Below, piece after piece: positions 33,860-41,834 of a stretch of 41,902 bases of DNA. Made by a program: the position numbers and the translations under genes. Under the pieces are notes generated by a model. It was not told the origin of the DNA. It ran no database searches and was given only the letters and a program-made list of their open reading frames with translations. The number at the start of each line of letters is the position of its first letter. Position 1 is the stretch's first letter. Source of the DNA: Anaerolinea thermolimosa (GTDB lineage Bacteria; Chloroflexota; Anaerolineae; Anaerolineales; Anaerolineaceae); contig NZ_DF967966.1 of NCBI RefSeq assembly GCF_001050195.2, positions 257,046 to 298,947 on the forward strand, written 5' to 3'.

Positions 33860-34351
33860 CTATCCGAAGAAAATAAAATCAATATCGCCCGGCGATTGCC
33901 CCCTGGCGGTGAGAAGCTGGGCCAGCTCAGCGTGGTGCTGCATGCCATGCAGAATGACGTGTTGAAGGACGCGCCAGCGGAGAAAATCGTGCATTACCCC
34001 ATTCCGATCGGCCAGCCGGACGCCCCCGATGATCTCTTCTTCAGTCAGCCGTTCCAGAAAGGCCTGCCAGGCCTGCTCTTCTTTTTCGAACCCTTCCCGT
34101 AAGGCTTCGAGGGTTGGGTATGTCTCAATCGCCGGGGGTTGAGGGCGTTCACCGGTTTCCAACCGCCGCCGCCAGAGAAAATCGGTGCGCAGCAGGTGGA
34201 AAAAGATGGCATGAATGGAGCCCTGCCCGTAGCCGGGATTTGCGGTAACCTCCGACGGGTTGAGTTTTGCCGCGCAATCCAGCAGTCGCCGTGTGGTATG
34301 CCAGTGATAGGCAAAGAGCGTCTGAAACTGCCTCTGCACAAACGAGCTCAT
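33860..34351 (-). CDS. DinB-like/YfiT-fold protein
   Basis: A 163-aa four-helix-bundle protein of the DinB superfamily. The usual metal-binding histidines are visible: a His in helix 2 (SIHAIFFHLLRTDFLW) and the pair in HGMQHHAEL near the C-terminus. Members are metal-dependent and often act in thiol transfer, for example mycothiol- or bacillithiol-dependent S-transferases, or in damage response. The substrate is unknown here. AAAGGA precedes the ATG. It lies 39 nt after the nucleoside permease gene and may share that transcript. Confidence 0.88.
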   Translation of the reverse strand: MSSFVQRQFQTLFAYHWHTTRRLLDCAAKLNPSEVTANPGYGQGSIHAIFFHLLRTDFLWRRRLETGERPQPPAIETYPTLEALREGFEKEEQAWQAFLERLTEEEIIGGVRLADRNGVMHDFLRWRVLQHVILHGMQHHAELAQLLTARGQSPGDIDFIFFG

Positions 34352-34390
34352 GGAGATAATCCTTTCAGGCGGGTTAAGCTCTGGCCCGGC

Positions 34391-35659
34391 CTATTCCTTC
34401 TCGTAAGGGGTGCCGTCGGCGGCAGGCATTTGCCCGCGGCCCACCAGCCCGGCCAGCACTACCATGGTGGTGATGTAGGGAGCCATGGCCATGAACTGGA
34501 TCGGGATGCCCGTGCCCAGAATGGTCAATTTGGTGGCCACCGAATCGGTGAAGCCGAAGAGCAGTCCGGCGAAGAAGGCCCCGAGGGGGGTCCAGTTTCC
34601 AAAGATCATCGCTGCCAGCCCGATGAAGCCCTTTCCGGCGGTCATCATTTCATCAAAGCGCCCCACCGAACCGAGGGTAAAGAACGCCCCGCCGATGCCT
34701 GCCACCACTCCGCCGAGCAAGACGGCCATATAGCGGGTGGCAAAGACGTTAATTCCCAGTGTGTCGGCGGCTTTCGGATGTTCTCCCACCGAGCGCAGGC
34801 GCAATCCCCAGCGGGTGGTGAAGAGTGCCACCTGCAGGATGATTAGCAGAAGGAAAACCAGGTAAACGAAAAGGTTGGTGTTGAAGAAAAGCGGCCCAAG
34901 GATGGGGATATCGGCCAGCAGTGGAATGGGAACCCGCGGGAAGATCGGCGGGTTATTCAGTTCCTGATACGTTTGCAGGAACTTTGAGGAAAGGTAAGAG
35001 GTCATTCCGGTGGAAAAGATGTTGATCACTGTGCCGGAGATGATCTGATTGATCTTGTATTTAATCGAGAGGACGGCGTGTACCCAGGCCAGCAGCACAC
35101 TCGAAGCCACTGCCGCCAGCAAACCCATCCACATATTTTTGGTCACACTGCCCACCAGCGCGCCCACCATGGCCGCCATGAGCATCATACCTTCGATGGC
35201 GATGTTCACCACCCCGGCGCGTTCGCACAGCACGCCCGAGAACGCCCCCAGGATGATGGGCACGGCCAGCAATACTGCCGCGCTGAGCATGCCCAGCAGA
35301 TTAAGCGACTTGCCCGCGGTGGCCCAGGTGAGAAAACTGAACACGAAGAAAGCCACCACCACTCCCAGCACGGCGTTCGTCCAGCGCCCAAAACCACGTA
35401 CGAGCTGTACCATGCCGAGCAGGAAGTTCACCACGGTGAGAGCCATGAGGGTGCTGAACGCCGGTACCACCCAGTTGCCGGCAATGCCCTGGGTCAGCCC
35501 GCCGGGGGTCATCACAAAGGTTGCCATCTGGCCGGGCTGCACCTTAAGGGTGAAGACCAGCAGCATGATCAGCGCAGAACCAAGCTCCACCAGGCCCATT
35601 ACCCGCTGGCGTGTGGGAGAGACAGCTTCCCATTTTCGATGAACGACGATGGTAGCCAT
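34391..35659 (-). CDS. BMP-type nucleoside ABC importer permease, second subunit
   Basis: A 422-aa membrane protein of the BPD_transp_2 family (YufQ/NupQ-like). About ten hydrophobic helices are visible, with family segments CERAGVVNIAIEGMMLMAAMVGAL, the RSVGEHPKAADTLGINV loop that contacts the ATPase, and GKGFIGLAAMIFGNWTPLGAFFAGLLFG. The N-terminus carries an extra hydrophobic region of about 100 residues before the core. The ATG directly follows the upstream stop (TAAATG), and its SD GGAGGAGG is inside the preceding gene, so translation is coupled. Confidence 0.93.
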   Translation of the reverse strand: MATIVVHRKWEAVSPTRQRVMGLVELGSALIMLLVFTLKVQPGQMATFVMTPGGLTQGIAGNWVVPAFSTLMALTVVNFLLGMVQLVRGFGRWTNAVLGVVVAFFVFSFLTWATAGKSLNLLGMLSAAVLLAVPIILGAFSGVLCERAGVVNIAIEGMMLMAAMVGALVGSVTKNMWMGLLAAVASSVLLAWVHAVLSIKYKINQIISGTVINIFSTGMTSYLSSKFLQTYQELNNPPIFPRVPIPLLADIPILGPLFFNTNLFVYLVFLLLIILQVALFTTRWGLRLRSVGEHPKAADTLGINVFATRYMAVLLGGVVAGIGGAFFTLGSVGRFDEMMTAGKGFIGLAAMIFGNWTPLGAFFAGLLFGFTDSVATKLTILGTGIPIQFMAMAPYITTMVVLAGLVGRGQMPAADGTPYEKE

Positions 35660-36943
35660 TTACTTGTTTCCTCCTCCCCAGCTTCCAACGAAGACCGCTT
35701 CTTCAGCCTCTTTGGGCACTTTCACCCGGTAAATGGTGCGGATGATCGCCGGTGCCGCGACAAACACCAGGATGAGCGCCTGGATGATCGAGACGATGTC
35801 ATTGGGAATACGCAGGAGTTCCATGCGGGTGGCGCCGTTGCGCAGTGCGCCGAAGAGCAGAGAAGAAAGGATCACGCCCACGGGTGTGCTGTTGCCCAGA
35901 AGCGCCAGTGCAATACTATCGAAGCCGTAGCCCGGCGAGAGACCCAGCGCCATACTGCGGTTGACCGCCAGAATCTGATTGGCCCCCGCCATGCCCGCCA
36001 GTGCGCCCGAAAGCGTCATGGCGAGGATGATGTTGCGGGTAATGTTCATGCCAGCATACCGCGCCGCGTTGGGGTTGGCTCCCACCGTGCGCAGGTCGAA
36101 CCCCCAGGTGGTTTTGAAGAGCAGCCAGTGCACCAGCCATGCCATTCCCAGGGCGATAAAGAACCCGAGATGGAAGCGGATGGGGGCGGGAAAGAATTGC
36201 GGTATTTCTGCCGTTTTTTCGATCATCGGGCTGATGGGCAGACCACCGGAGCCGGGGCGAGTCATGGGGCCACCGAGCAGCCATTCGGTCAGGCGGAAGG
36301 CAATCCAGTTCATCATGATGGTGTTAATCACCTCGTGCCCGCCGGTCTTGGCTTTAAGCCAGCCAGGGATGAACCCCCAGACGGCCCCGCCCAGCGCACC
36401 GGCCAGAAAAGCCAGCGGCATGTGGATGAAACCCGGCAGGCCCTTTACTGCATACCCCACATACGTGGCCGCGGCCGCTCCCATGAAGAGCTGGCCTTCT
36501 ACGCCAATGTTGAACAACCCTGAGCGAAAGCCCAGTGCCACCGCCAGACCCGCGAAAATATAGGGGGTGGCATTCACCAGGCTTTCAGGGATGGGGTTGA
36601 GCGCGCGCCGAATTTCCAGCGCGTCGCCCGATTGGAATGCCTGCACAATACGCACGGGGTCACCCAGGGCACCGGTAAACAGGGCCGTATAAGCCTGAAC
36701 GATGGTATTCCATGCAGTCACCAACCCACTGCCCAGAGAGACTCGAAAAGCCTCCCAGACGGATTCACTGGTCAAAATGATCAGCACAGCGCCCAGTAAA
36801 AGCCCCGTTACCACCGCCAGGGCCGGCACCAGCAACACCCGGCCCACGCGCTGCCACCCACGCACCCGTTCGTTCACGGGGGGGCGGGTCACCTCTTCCA
36901 GGAAAACTTTACCAACATCGGGTTTATTTTCTGGTTTGCTCAC
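35660..36943 (-). CDS. BMP-type nucleoside ABC importer permease, first subunit
   Basis: A 427-aa permease of the same family (YufP/NupP-like). It has an N-terminal cytosolic tail of about 30 residues, TM1 (VLLVPALAVVTGLLLGAVLII), FRSGLFNIGVEGQLFMGA as the family signature, RTVGANPNAARYAGMNI as the ATPase-contacting loop, and GYGFDSIALALLGNSTPVGV. The start is a GTG at 36943, 13 nt after the ATPase stop, with GGGGTG upstream. With its paralogue it forms the heterodimeric channel. Confidence 0.93.
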   Translation of the reverse strand: MSKPENKPDVGKVFLEEVTRPPVNERVRGWQRVGRVLLVPALAVVTGLLLGAVLIILTSESVWEAFRVSLGSGLVTAWNTIVQAYTALFTGALGDPVRIVQAFQSGDALEIRRALNPIPESLVNATPYIFAGLAVALGFRSGLFNIGVEGQLFMGAAAATYVGYAVKGLPGFIHMPLAFLAGALGGAVWGFIPGWLKAKTGGHEVINTIMMNWIAFRLTEWLLGGPMTRPGSGGLPISPMIEKTAEIPQFFPAPIRFHLGFFIALGMAWLVHWLLFKTTWGFDLRTVGANPNAARYAGMNITRNIILAMTLSGALAGMAGANQILAVNRSMALGLSPGYGFDSIALALLGNSTPVGVILSSLLFGALRNGATRMELLRIPNDIVSIIQALILVFVAAPAIIRTIYRVKVPKEAEEAVFVGSWGGGNK

Positions 36944-36956
36944 AATTTCACCCCGT

Positions 36957-38519
36957 TTAGAACGTCGACTCGACGATGCGTTCTCCCTCCTGCGGGGCGC
37001 CTGCCTGCTCAGGGCTGACGCCAGCCATCAAGAGGCCAATGTACGATTTGGTGGCGCTCTCTGCCGGCACGATGGCCACAATCTTTCCCCGGTACATCAC
37101 CGCAATTCGGTCAGAAAGCTCCATGACTTCATCCAGCTCAGGAGAAACCAGCAACACCGCACAGCCCTCATCGCGCTTCTGGACGATTCGCTGGTGGATA
37201 TATTCAATCGAACCCACATCCAGCCCGCGCGTGGGCTGCGAAGCCACCAGCAGATGAATGGGGCGCGAAAACTCGCGGGCAATGATCACCTTCTGCTGGT
37301 TCCCACCCGAAAGAGAGCCCACCGTAGTGGAAGCGCTCGGCGTGCGGATGTCAAAGTCGGCAATCAGCCGGTTGGCAGTTTCGTAAATGATCTCCCGTTG
37401 CAACTGCACCCCCCTGGCAAAAGGCGGCTTGTAATAGGTGCACAAGACAATATTCTCTGCCACCGGGAAAGAAAGCACCAGGCCATCGCGCTGACGGTCT
37501 TCGGGGACGTGGGCCGTACCCAGTTCAATGATTTCCCGCGGGGTGGCGCGGGTCACATCCTGACCCAGTAAACGGATTGAGCCGCTCACCGGCTGGCGCA
37601 GACCGGTCACCGCTTCGACCAGCTCGGTTTGACCGTTGCCCTGCACCCCGGCCACGCCCAGGATTTCTCCCGCGCGCACATCAAAGCTCACCCCGTCCAC
37701 GGTGATCTGCTTCTGCGCGTCAGTCACCACCAGATCGTGCACTTCAAGCACCACATCACCGGCGCGGGCAATGCGCTTTTCAACCTCCAGCCGCACCTCA
37801 CGCCCCACCATCATCGCAGCCAGCGTCTGACGGTCAGCCTGTGCGGGCACCGTCTCACCCACCACAGCGCCGCGCCGAATAACCATAATACGGTCGGCCA
37901 CATCCAGCACTTCGCGCAGTTTGTGGGTAATAAAAATGATCGATTTCCCCTGCCGGGCCAGTTCGCGCATGATGACAAAAAGCTCATCGGCTTCCTGCGG
38001 AGTAAGCACAGCAGTAGGTTCATCGAAGATCAGAATATTGGCTTCGCGGTAGAGTAGTTTGATGATCTCAACCCGCTGTTGCACCCCTACAGGAAGATCA
38101 CGCACATAGGCATTCGGGTCAACTTCCAGGCCATACCGACTGGAAATTTCCCGGATACGCGCCGCAGCCGCGGGGCGGTCGAGAAAATCACCCATACGCA
38201 CCGACTCGGCCCCCAGCATGATGTTCTCAGTGACAGTAAAAACCGGGATCAACATGAAGTGCTGATGCACCATGCCGATCCCGGCCCGAATTGCGTCAAT
38301 GGGTGAATGAATGGTGATCTTCTCTCCCCTGATGAAAACCTCCCCTTCATCCGGTTGATACAGACCGTAGAGAATGTTCATCAGGGTAGATTTCCCGGCG
38401 CCGTTCTCACCGAGCAAGGCGAGAATTTCCCCCTCGTTGAGGGTCAGATCGATGTGATCATTTGCCAGCACCCCCGGGAAACGCTTGGTAATTCCTTTGA
38501 GTTCCAGGACAGGTGGCAT
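36957..38519 (-). CDS. BMP-type nucleoside ABC importer ATPase (two-domain)
   Basis: A 520-aa protein with two fused ATPase halves, as in RbsA/YufO. The first half is complete: Walker A LLGENGAGKSTLMN, Q-loop GMVHQHFMLIPV, signature-like LPVGVQQRVEII, Walker B ILIFDEPTAVLTP and H-loop FITHKLREV. The second has the usual degenerate Walker A GVQGNGQTELVEA, signature SLSGGNQQKVIIARE and Walker B LLVASQPTRGLDV, where Gln replaces the catalytic Glu position. That is normal for this class, in which only one site hydrolyses efficiently. AAGGAG precedes the ATG. It is first gene of the importer core. Confidence 0.95.
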   Translation of the reverse strand: MPPVLELKGITKRFPGVLANDHIDLTLNEGEILALLGENGAGKSTLMNILYGLYQPDEGEVFIRGEKITIHSPIDAIRAGIGMVHQHFMLIPVFTVTENIMLGAESVRMGDFLDRPAAAARIREISSRYGLEVDPNAYVRDLPVGVQQRVEIIKLLYREANILIFDEPTAVLTPQEADELFVIMRELARQGKSIIFITHKLREVLDVADRIMVIRRGAVVGETVPAQADRQTLAAMMVGREVRLEVEKRIARAGDVVLEVHDLVVTDAQKQITVDGVSFDVRAGEILGVAGVQGNGQTELVEAVTGLRQPVSGSIRLLGQDVTRATPREIIELGTAHVPEDRQRDGLVLSFPVAENIVLCTYYKPPFARGVQLQREIIYETANRLIADFDIRTPSASTTVGSLSGGNQQKVIIAREFSRPIHLLVASQPTRGLDVGSIEYIHQRIVQKRDEGCAVLLVSPELDEVMELSDRIAVMYRGKIVAIVPAESATKSYIGLLMAGVSPEQAGAPQEGERIVESTF

Positions 38520-38605
38520 CCCTACTCCTTAAACGGAAAAAGGTTGCCTGTATTGTAACATAAACCAGGCAGGAAAAACGCAATTGTCTGATAAGTTAAA
38601 ACCGA

Positions 38606-38635
38606 GGGCAGGGCAGGATGAAGCCTGCCCTGCCC
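38606..38635 (-). terminator. Terminator of the rhodanese-sufE operon
   Basis: A perfect 12-bp stem, GGGCAGGGCAGG/CCTGCCCTGCCC, with a 6-nt loop, about 27 nt after sufE. On the minus strand TCGGTTTTAAC follows. It separates sulfur genes from the nucleoside importer. Confidence 0.75.
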
Positions 38636-38662
38636 TTCCCCACGACCGGCAACTTCCGGCGC

Positions 38663-39088
38663 TTAACGAATCTGCTCTACCGCCAGCCGTTTGATGTGCG
38701 CCACAATCGCCGACATCCCGTTCATCCGCTGTGAGGTGAGCACCTCCTGCAACCCCATGGCGAGGTAAAAATCGGCGGGAAGGTCGAGCACCGCTTCAGG
38801 TGAGGCGCCTTTTAGCCCCTCGGCGATAATCGCCGCGAACCCGCGCACCGTTGGCGATTCTTCAGGCACCTTAAAATGGAAGTGCATTCCCCCTTCGCGG
38901 ATCTCAGCCGCCACAGCGACAGGAGTCATACATTCAGGCACAGCCTCCATTTCCATCTCCCTCCCCTGAAGCCACCCTGGCAGGGGAGGCAGGCTTTCGG
39001 CATACTGGAGCAAAAGTTCGAGCTTCTCCCGCCCTTCGCACAGGCGGAAGTCTTCCACAATCTCAGCCAGGCGGGCCGGCAAATTCAT
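38663..39088 (-). CDS. sufE: SufE-family sulfur acceptor
   Basis: A 141-aa protein that accepts persulfide sulfur from a cysteine desulfurase (SufS) and passes it to Fe-S cluster assembly. The family hallmarks are present: an N-terminal helix with [28 protein letters not shown], the loop with acceptor Cys53 in [10 protein letters not shown], the [20 protein letters not shown] strand-helix and a [14 protein letters not shown] end. The start ATG overlaps the rhodanese stop as ATGA, so the two are coupled. No sufS or sufBCD is in the window. Coupling to a rhodanese suggests sulfur delivered from thiosulfate or persulfides rather than from SufS alone, which is inference. Confidence 0.93.
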   Translation of the reverse strand: MNLPARLAEIVEDFRLCEGREKLELLLQYAESLPPLPGWLQGREMEMEAVPECMTPVAVAAEIREGGMHFHFKVPEESPTVRGFAAIIAEGLKGASPEAVLDLPADFYLAMGLQEVLTSQRMNGMSAIVAHIKRLAVEQIR

Positions 39089-39942
39089 GGCGTGGCCCCC
39101 TTTCGGATAGGTGCCCCAACCAGGTTGCCCCATTCTGTCCAGGAACCGTCATAATTCCGCACCTGCGGATACCCCAACAGATATTTCAGCACAAACCACG
39201 TCAAAGAACTGCGCTCCCCGATGCGGCAGTAGGCAATCACCTCACGATCAGGCCCGATGCCCTTCTCCTCGAACAGTTTTCGCAGTTCGGCTGGGGGTTT
39301 GAAGGTGCCCGTTTCCGGGTCTACGGCCAGCGACCACGGAATGTTAACCGCCCCCTGGATGTGCCCACCGCGCATGGCGCCCTCTTGAGGATAATTGGGC
39401 ATGTGTAACAGTTCACCCGTATATTCCTGAGGTGAGCGCACATCCACCAGAGGTTTATTCGCCGAAACATGCGCAAAAACATCCTCCCGGAAGGCGCGGA
39501 TCTCGCGCACCGGCGGCTTGGCTTGATAACCTGTGGGCGGGTAGGAAGGAACCTCTTTGGTGAGTGGGCGGCCTTCCTTCACCCACTTCTGCCGCCCGCC
39601 GTTCATAATGCGCAGATGCTCGTGGCCGTAATAAGAAAACAACCAGAAAGCGTAACACGCAAACCAGTTATTCTTATCTCCATAAAAAACCACGGTGGTC
39701 TCGTTGCCAATCCCCAGCGAAGAACAGAGTTTTTCAAACCCGTCCTGGCTTAAAAAATCACGCCGCACAGGGTCCTGCAGGGTGGTGAACCAGTCCACCT
39801 TCACTGCACCGGGGATGTGCCCCGTCTCGTAGAGCAGGGCATCTTCATTGGACTCAATCAGCCGCACTGTGGGGTCATTCAGGTGTTCGGCAACCCACGC
39901 GGTTTCCACCAGCATTTCAGGATGAGCATAACTCTCCACCAT
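39085..39942 (-). CDS. Thiosulfate sulfurtransferase (two-domain rhodanese)
   Basis: A 285-aa cytosolic enzyme with two rhodanese domains. The first (about 10-125) is non-catalytic and carries [13 protein letters not shown] and [17 protein letters not shown]. The second (about 150-280) has [25 protein letters not shown] and the active loop CRIGERSS with catalytic Cys239, followed by the C-terminal [10 protein letters not shown] signature of the thiosulfate-specific CysA/SseA type. It transfers sulfane sulfur from thiosulfate to a thiol or cyanide acceptor. It has a consensus promoter and overlaps sufE by 4 nt. Confidence 0.95.
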   Translation of the reverse strand: MVESYAHPEMLVETAWVAEHLNDPTVRLIESNEDALLYETGHIPGAVKVDWFTTLQDPVRRDFLSQDGFEKLCSSLGIGNETTVVFYGDKNNWFACYAFWLFSYYGHEHLRIMNGGRQKWVKEGRPLTKEVPSYPPTGYQAKPPVREIRAFREDVFAHVSANKPLVDVRSPQEYTGELLHMPNYPQEGAMRGGHIQGAVNIPWSLAVDPETGTFKPPAELRKLFEEKGIGPDREVIAYCRIGERSSLTWFVLKYLLGYPQVRNYDGSWTEWGNLVGAPIRKGATP

Positions 39943-39956
39943 AGGTAGGCCTCTTT

Positions 39957-39976
39957 TTTAAGGATTTATTCTTAAA
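39957..39976 (-). promoter_or_regulatory. Putative operator at the rhodanese promoter
   Basis: Inverted repeat TTTAAG-N8-CTTAAA lies directly downstream of the -10 box, over the expected transcript start. It has the size and symmetry of a dimeric repressor site. The repressor is not identified. Confidence 0.45.
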
Positions 39977-39977
39977 T

Positions 39978-40006
39978 ATTATAAAAAATCGGATAAGTTT
40001 TGTCAA
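39978..40006 (-). promoter_or_regulatory. Consensus promoter of the rhodanese-sufE operon
   Basis: Minus strand -35 TTGACA (40006-40001), a 17-bp spacer and -10 TATAAT (39983-39978), a full match to the sigma-70 consensus and the strongest promoter in the window. Confidence 0.8.
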
Positions 40007-40073
40007 TATTTTGAGGGCGTAAAAAAGGGCAAACGCATTCCTGGAGCATGCAGTCGGAATGCCTCTACCCCGC

Positions 40074-40107
40074 TAAAAAAAGACCCCCTTCCCTGCGGAA
40101 GGAGGTC
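40074..40107 (-). terminator. Terminator of the BMP-family binding-protein gene
   Basis: Stem GACCTCCTTCC/GGAAGGGGGTC (11 bp with one wobble) and a 4-nt loop, followed by seven T on the minus strand, about 25 nt after the stop. Confidence 0.9.
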
Positions 40108-40131
40108 TCTGATCCAAACCAATCGTACCGA

Positions 40132-41184
40132 CTACTTGATATCGGCCAGTTTGATTTTGCCGTCGATGATGTCTTTCTTGAGCTGTTCGATCTCGCTCTT
40201 CAGCTCAGCGGGGACCTTCGAATCCAGGTTGTGATAGGGGGCCAGGCCCACGCCGCCATTCGCCAGCGTACCCACCACGTTGGTGCCGCCCTTGAAGGTG
40301 CCATCCTCCACCGACTTGGCCACGTTGAAGGTGGTCACGTCCATGAACTTCATCACCGAGGTCAGGGTGATATCGGCATAGTCCGGGGCGGTGAGGTACC
40401 AGTCAGAGTCCACACCGATGATCAGGGCATTCCCGCGTTCCTTGACGGCAGCGGCAGTACCCAGGCCCACCGGGCCGGCCACCGGCATGATGATGTCTGC
40501 ACCTTCGTCCATCAGGGTGATACCAAATTCCTTACCCTTGGTCTGATCATCGAAGCTGTTGGTGAACAGCCCCTTGTTGGGGTCATTCAGGTCATATCCC
40601 AGCACTTCCACGTTCGTGCCCTTCAGCTGGTTGTAGTACTTGACGCCGCGGGTAAAACCATCCATGAAAATGGTTACCGTGGGGATGGACAGACCACCGA
40701 AGGTGCCCACTTTGCCGGTCTTGGTCATGCCAGCCGCCAGGTACCCCGCCAGGAAGGCCGCCTCATCCGTGGCAAAGACCTGCCCCACCACGTTGGCAAC
40801 CGGGGGATCATAGGAAAAGTCCACAATGGAGAATTTGGCATTGGGATTGGCCTCAGCCAGGGCTTTCGTGGCATCGCCCAGCAAGAAGCCCACCGTCACG
40901 ATCAGGTCGCATTTTTCTTCCAGGAAAGCGTTGATGTTCTTCTCATAGTCGGCGACTTCTTTAGACTCGAGGTATTTGGCTTCCCACCCGAGTTCCTTCT
41001 GCGCCATTTCAGCGCCCTTCCAGGCGGTGGCGTTGAAGGATTTGTCATCGATACCGCCCGTGTCGGTCACCTGGCAGATCTTTTTCTTCGCCGCCGGGGC
41101 CTGAGTGGTTGCGGCCGGCTGGCAGGCGCTCAACACGAGCGACAGGACTACCACGACGGCCAGAAACAGGGAAAGCTTTTTCAT
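40132..41184 (-). CDS. BMP-family ABC substrate-binding lipoprotein (PnrA-like)
   Basis: A 350-aa extracytoplasmic lipoprotein that should bind purine or other nucleosides and feed the importer at 34391-38519. The signal peptide ends in lipobox LSAC with Cys21. The BMP fold is evident from ICQVTDTGGIDDKSFNATAW near the mature N-terminus, NAKFSIVDFSYDP, GQVFATDEAAFLAGYLAA, GGLSIPTVTIFMDGF, ADIIMPVAGPVGLGTAAAVKE and IIGVDSDWYL. The ATG at 41184 has GGAGGAG upstream, and the earlier TTG would overlap that SD. It has its own promoter and terminator, so it can be made in excess over the membrane parts. Confidence 0.95.
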   Translation of the reverse strand: MKKLSLFLAVVVVLSLVLSACQPAATTQAPAAKKKICQVTDTGGIDDKSFNATAWKGAEMAQKELGWEAKYLESKEVADYEKNINAFLEEKCDLIVTVGFLLGDATKALAEANPNAKFSIVDFSYDPPVANVVGQVFATDEAAFLAGYLAAGMTKTGKVGTFGGLSIPTVTIFMDGFTRGVKYYNQLKGTNVEVLGYDLNDPNKGLFTNSFDDQTKGKEFGITLMDEGADIIMPVAGPVGLGTAAAVKERGNALIIGVDSDWYLTAPDYADITLTSVMKFMDVTTFNVAKSVEDGTFKGGTNVVGTLANGGVGLAPYHNLDSKVPAELKSEIEQLKKDIIDGKIKLADIK

Positions 41185-41231
41185 TTTTTTCTCCTCCAAG
41201 AGAAAAGAGAATGGAATGACGCTTGGCAGGA

Positions 41232-41262
41232 AAACCAGGGTCAGCTTGCTGAACCCTGGTTT
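41232..41262 (-). repeat. Hairpin in the BMP binding-protein mRNA leader
   Basis: A stem of about 14 bp, AAACCAGGGTTCAGC/GCTGACCCTGGTTT with a single bulged base, and a 2-nt loop, between the promoter and the start. Only TTTTCC follows on the minus strand. It may stabilise the mRNA or be half of an attenuator. It does not match a riboswitch I know. Confidence 0.55.
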
Positions 41263-41286
41263 ACCGCTAAACGTTCAACTGGTTTA

Positions 41287-41315
41287 AGTATAATGAGTAT
41301 CCAGAGGGTTTACAA
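41287..41315 (-). promoter_or_regulatory. Promoter of the BMP binding-protein gene
   Basis: Minus strand -35 TTGTAA (41315-41310), a 17-bp spacer and -10 TATACT (41292-41287), giving a leader of about 95 nt. Confidence 0.65.
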
Positions 41316-41384
41316 GAGAAATTCTGTTCCCCCTGGGGTGAGGTTCATCCTGTTCTTTGGCCAGTTCTCCCCCACCCGGGATCA

Positions 41385-41717
41385 TCAGACGACTTTCTCA
41401 ACCACCACCGCCGTCCCATAGGCCAGCACCTCAGTCACTCCGTCCATCACATCGTTGGCGTCATAGCGCATTCCAAGAATGGCGTTGGCGCCCCGCTCTT
41501 CCGCATGACGGATAAGCAACTCGAAGGCTTCCTGCCGGGCGTGTTCGCACAATTCGGTATATGTGGTGATGTTCCCACCAAAGATCGTTTCAATCCCGCC
41601 TACAAAATTTCCCACAATGCTCCGAGAGCGCACCGTTACCCCGCGCACCACCCCCAGGTTGCGCACCACCCGGTACCCCTCAAAACCAAAGGCCGTCGTG
41701 ACCATCTTTTCATCCAT
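41385..41717 (-). CDS. YbjQ/UPF0145 family protein
   Basis: A 110-aa protein of the UPF0145 (YbjQ) family, which forms small beta-alpha pentamer-like assemblies and is of unknown function. Recognisable segments are GYRVVRNLGVVRGVTVRSRSI, the GGNITTYTELCEHARQEAFELL helix, GANAILGMRYDAND and VLAYGTAVVVE. GGAG lies 8 nt before the ATG at 41717, and a -10 TATAAT is at 41749-41744 on the minus strand. It is probably monocistronic. Confidence 0.93.
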   Translation of the reverse strand: MDEKMVTTAFGFEGYRVVRNLGVVRGVTVRSRSIVGNFVGGIETIFGGNITTYTELCEHARQEAFELLIRHAEERGANAILGMRYDANDVMDGVTEVLAYGTAVVVEKVV

Positions 41718-41743
41718 CGGGACTACTCCTTTCTTCTTTTTCG

Positions 41744-41749
41744 ATTATA
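41744..41749 (-). promoter_or_regulatory. -10 box of the YbjQ-family gene
   Basis: Minus-strand TATAAT about 26 nt before the ATG. No good -35 at normal spacing. Confidence 0.45.
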
Positions 41750-41774
41750 GGGGAACTGGGAGCACGGGGGTATC

Positions 41775-41806
41775 AAAAAAGCGTCAAGCCGTTCACTCTG
41801 GCTTGA
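41775..41806 (-). terminator. Terminator of the gene at the right edge
   Basis: TCAAGCC/GGCTTGA stem with a 9-nt loop and, after CGC, six T on the minus strand. It lies about 28 nt beyond the stop of the partial gene. Confidence 0.8.
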
Positions 41807-41834
41807 TCACAGCTCTTCCAGGCAGGAAAGCCCC

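Noticed and set aside
35078-36523. 481-codon plus-strand frame antisense to both nucleoside permeases
   Set aside because: His/Gln/Arg-rich shadow of two well-supported membrane proteins.
40048-41421. 457-codon plus-strand frame antisense to the BMP binding protein
   Set aside because: Covers a terminator, a lipoprotein gene and its promoter on the other strand, with no domain of its own.
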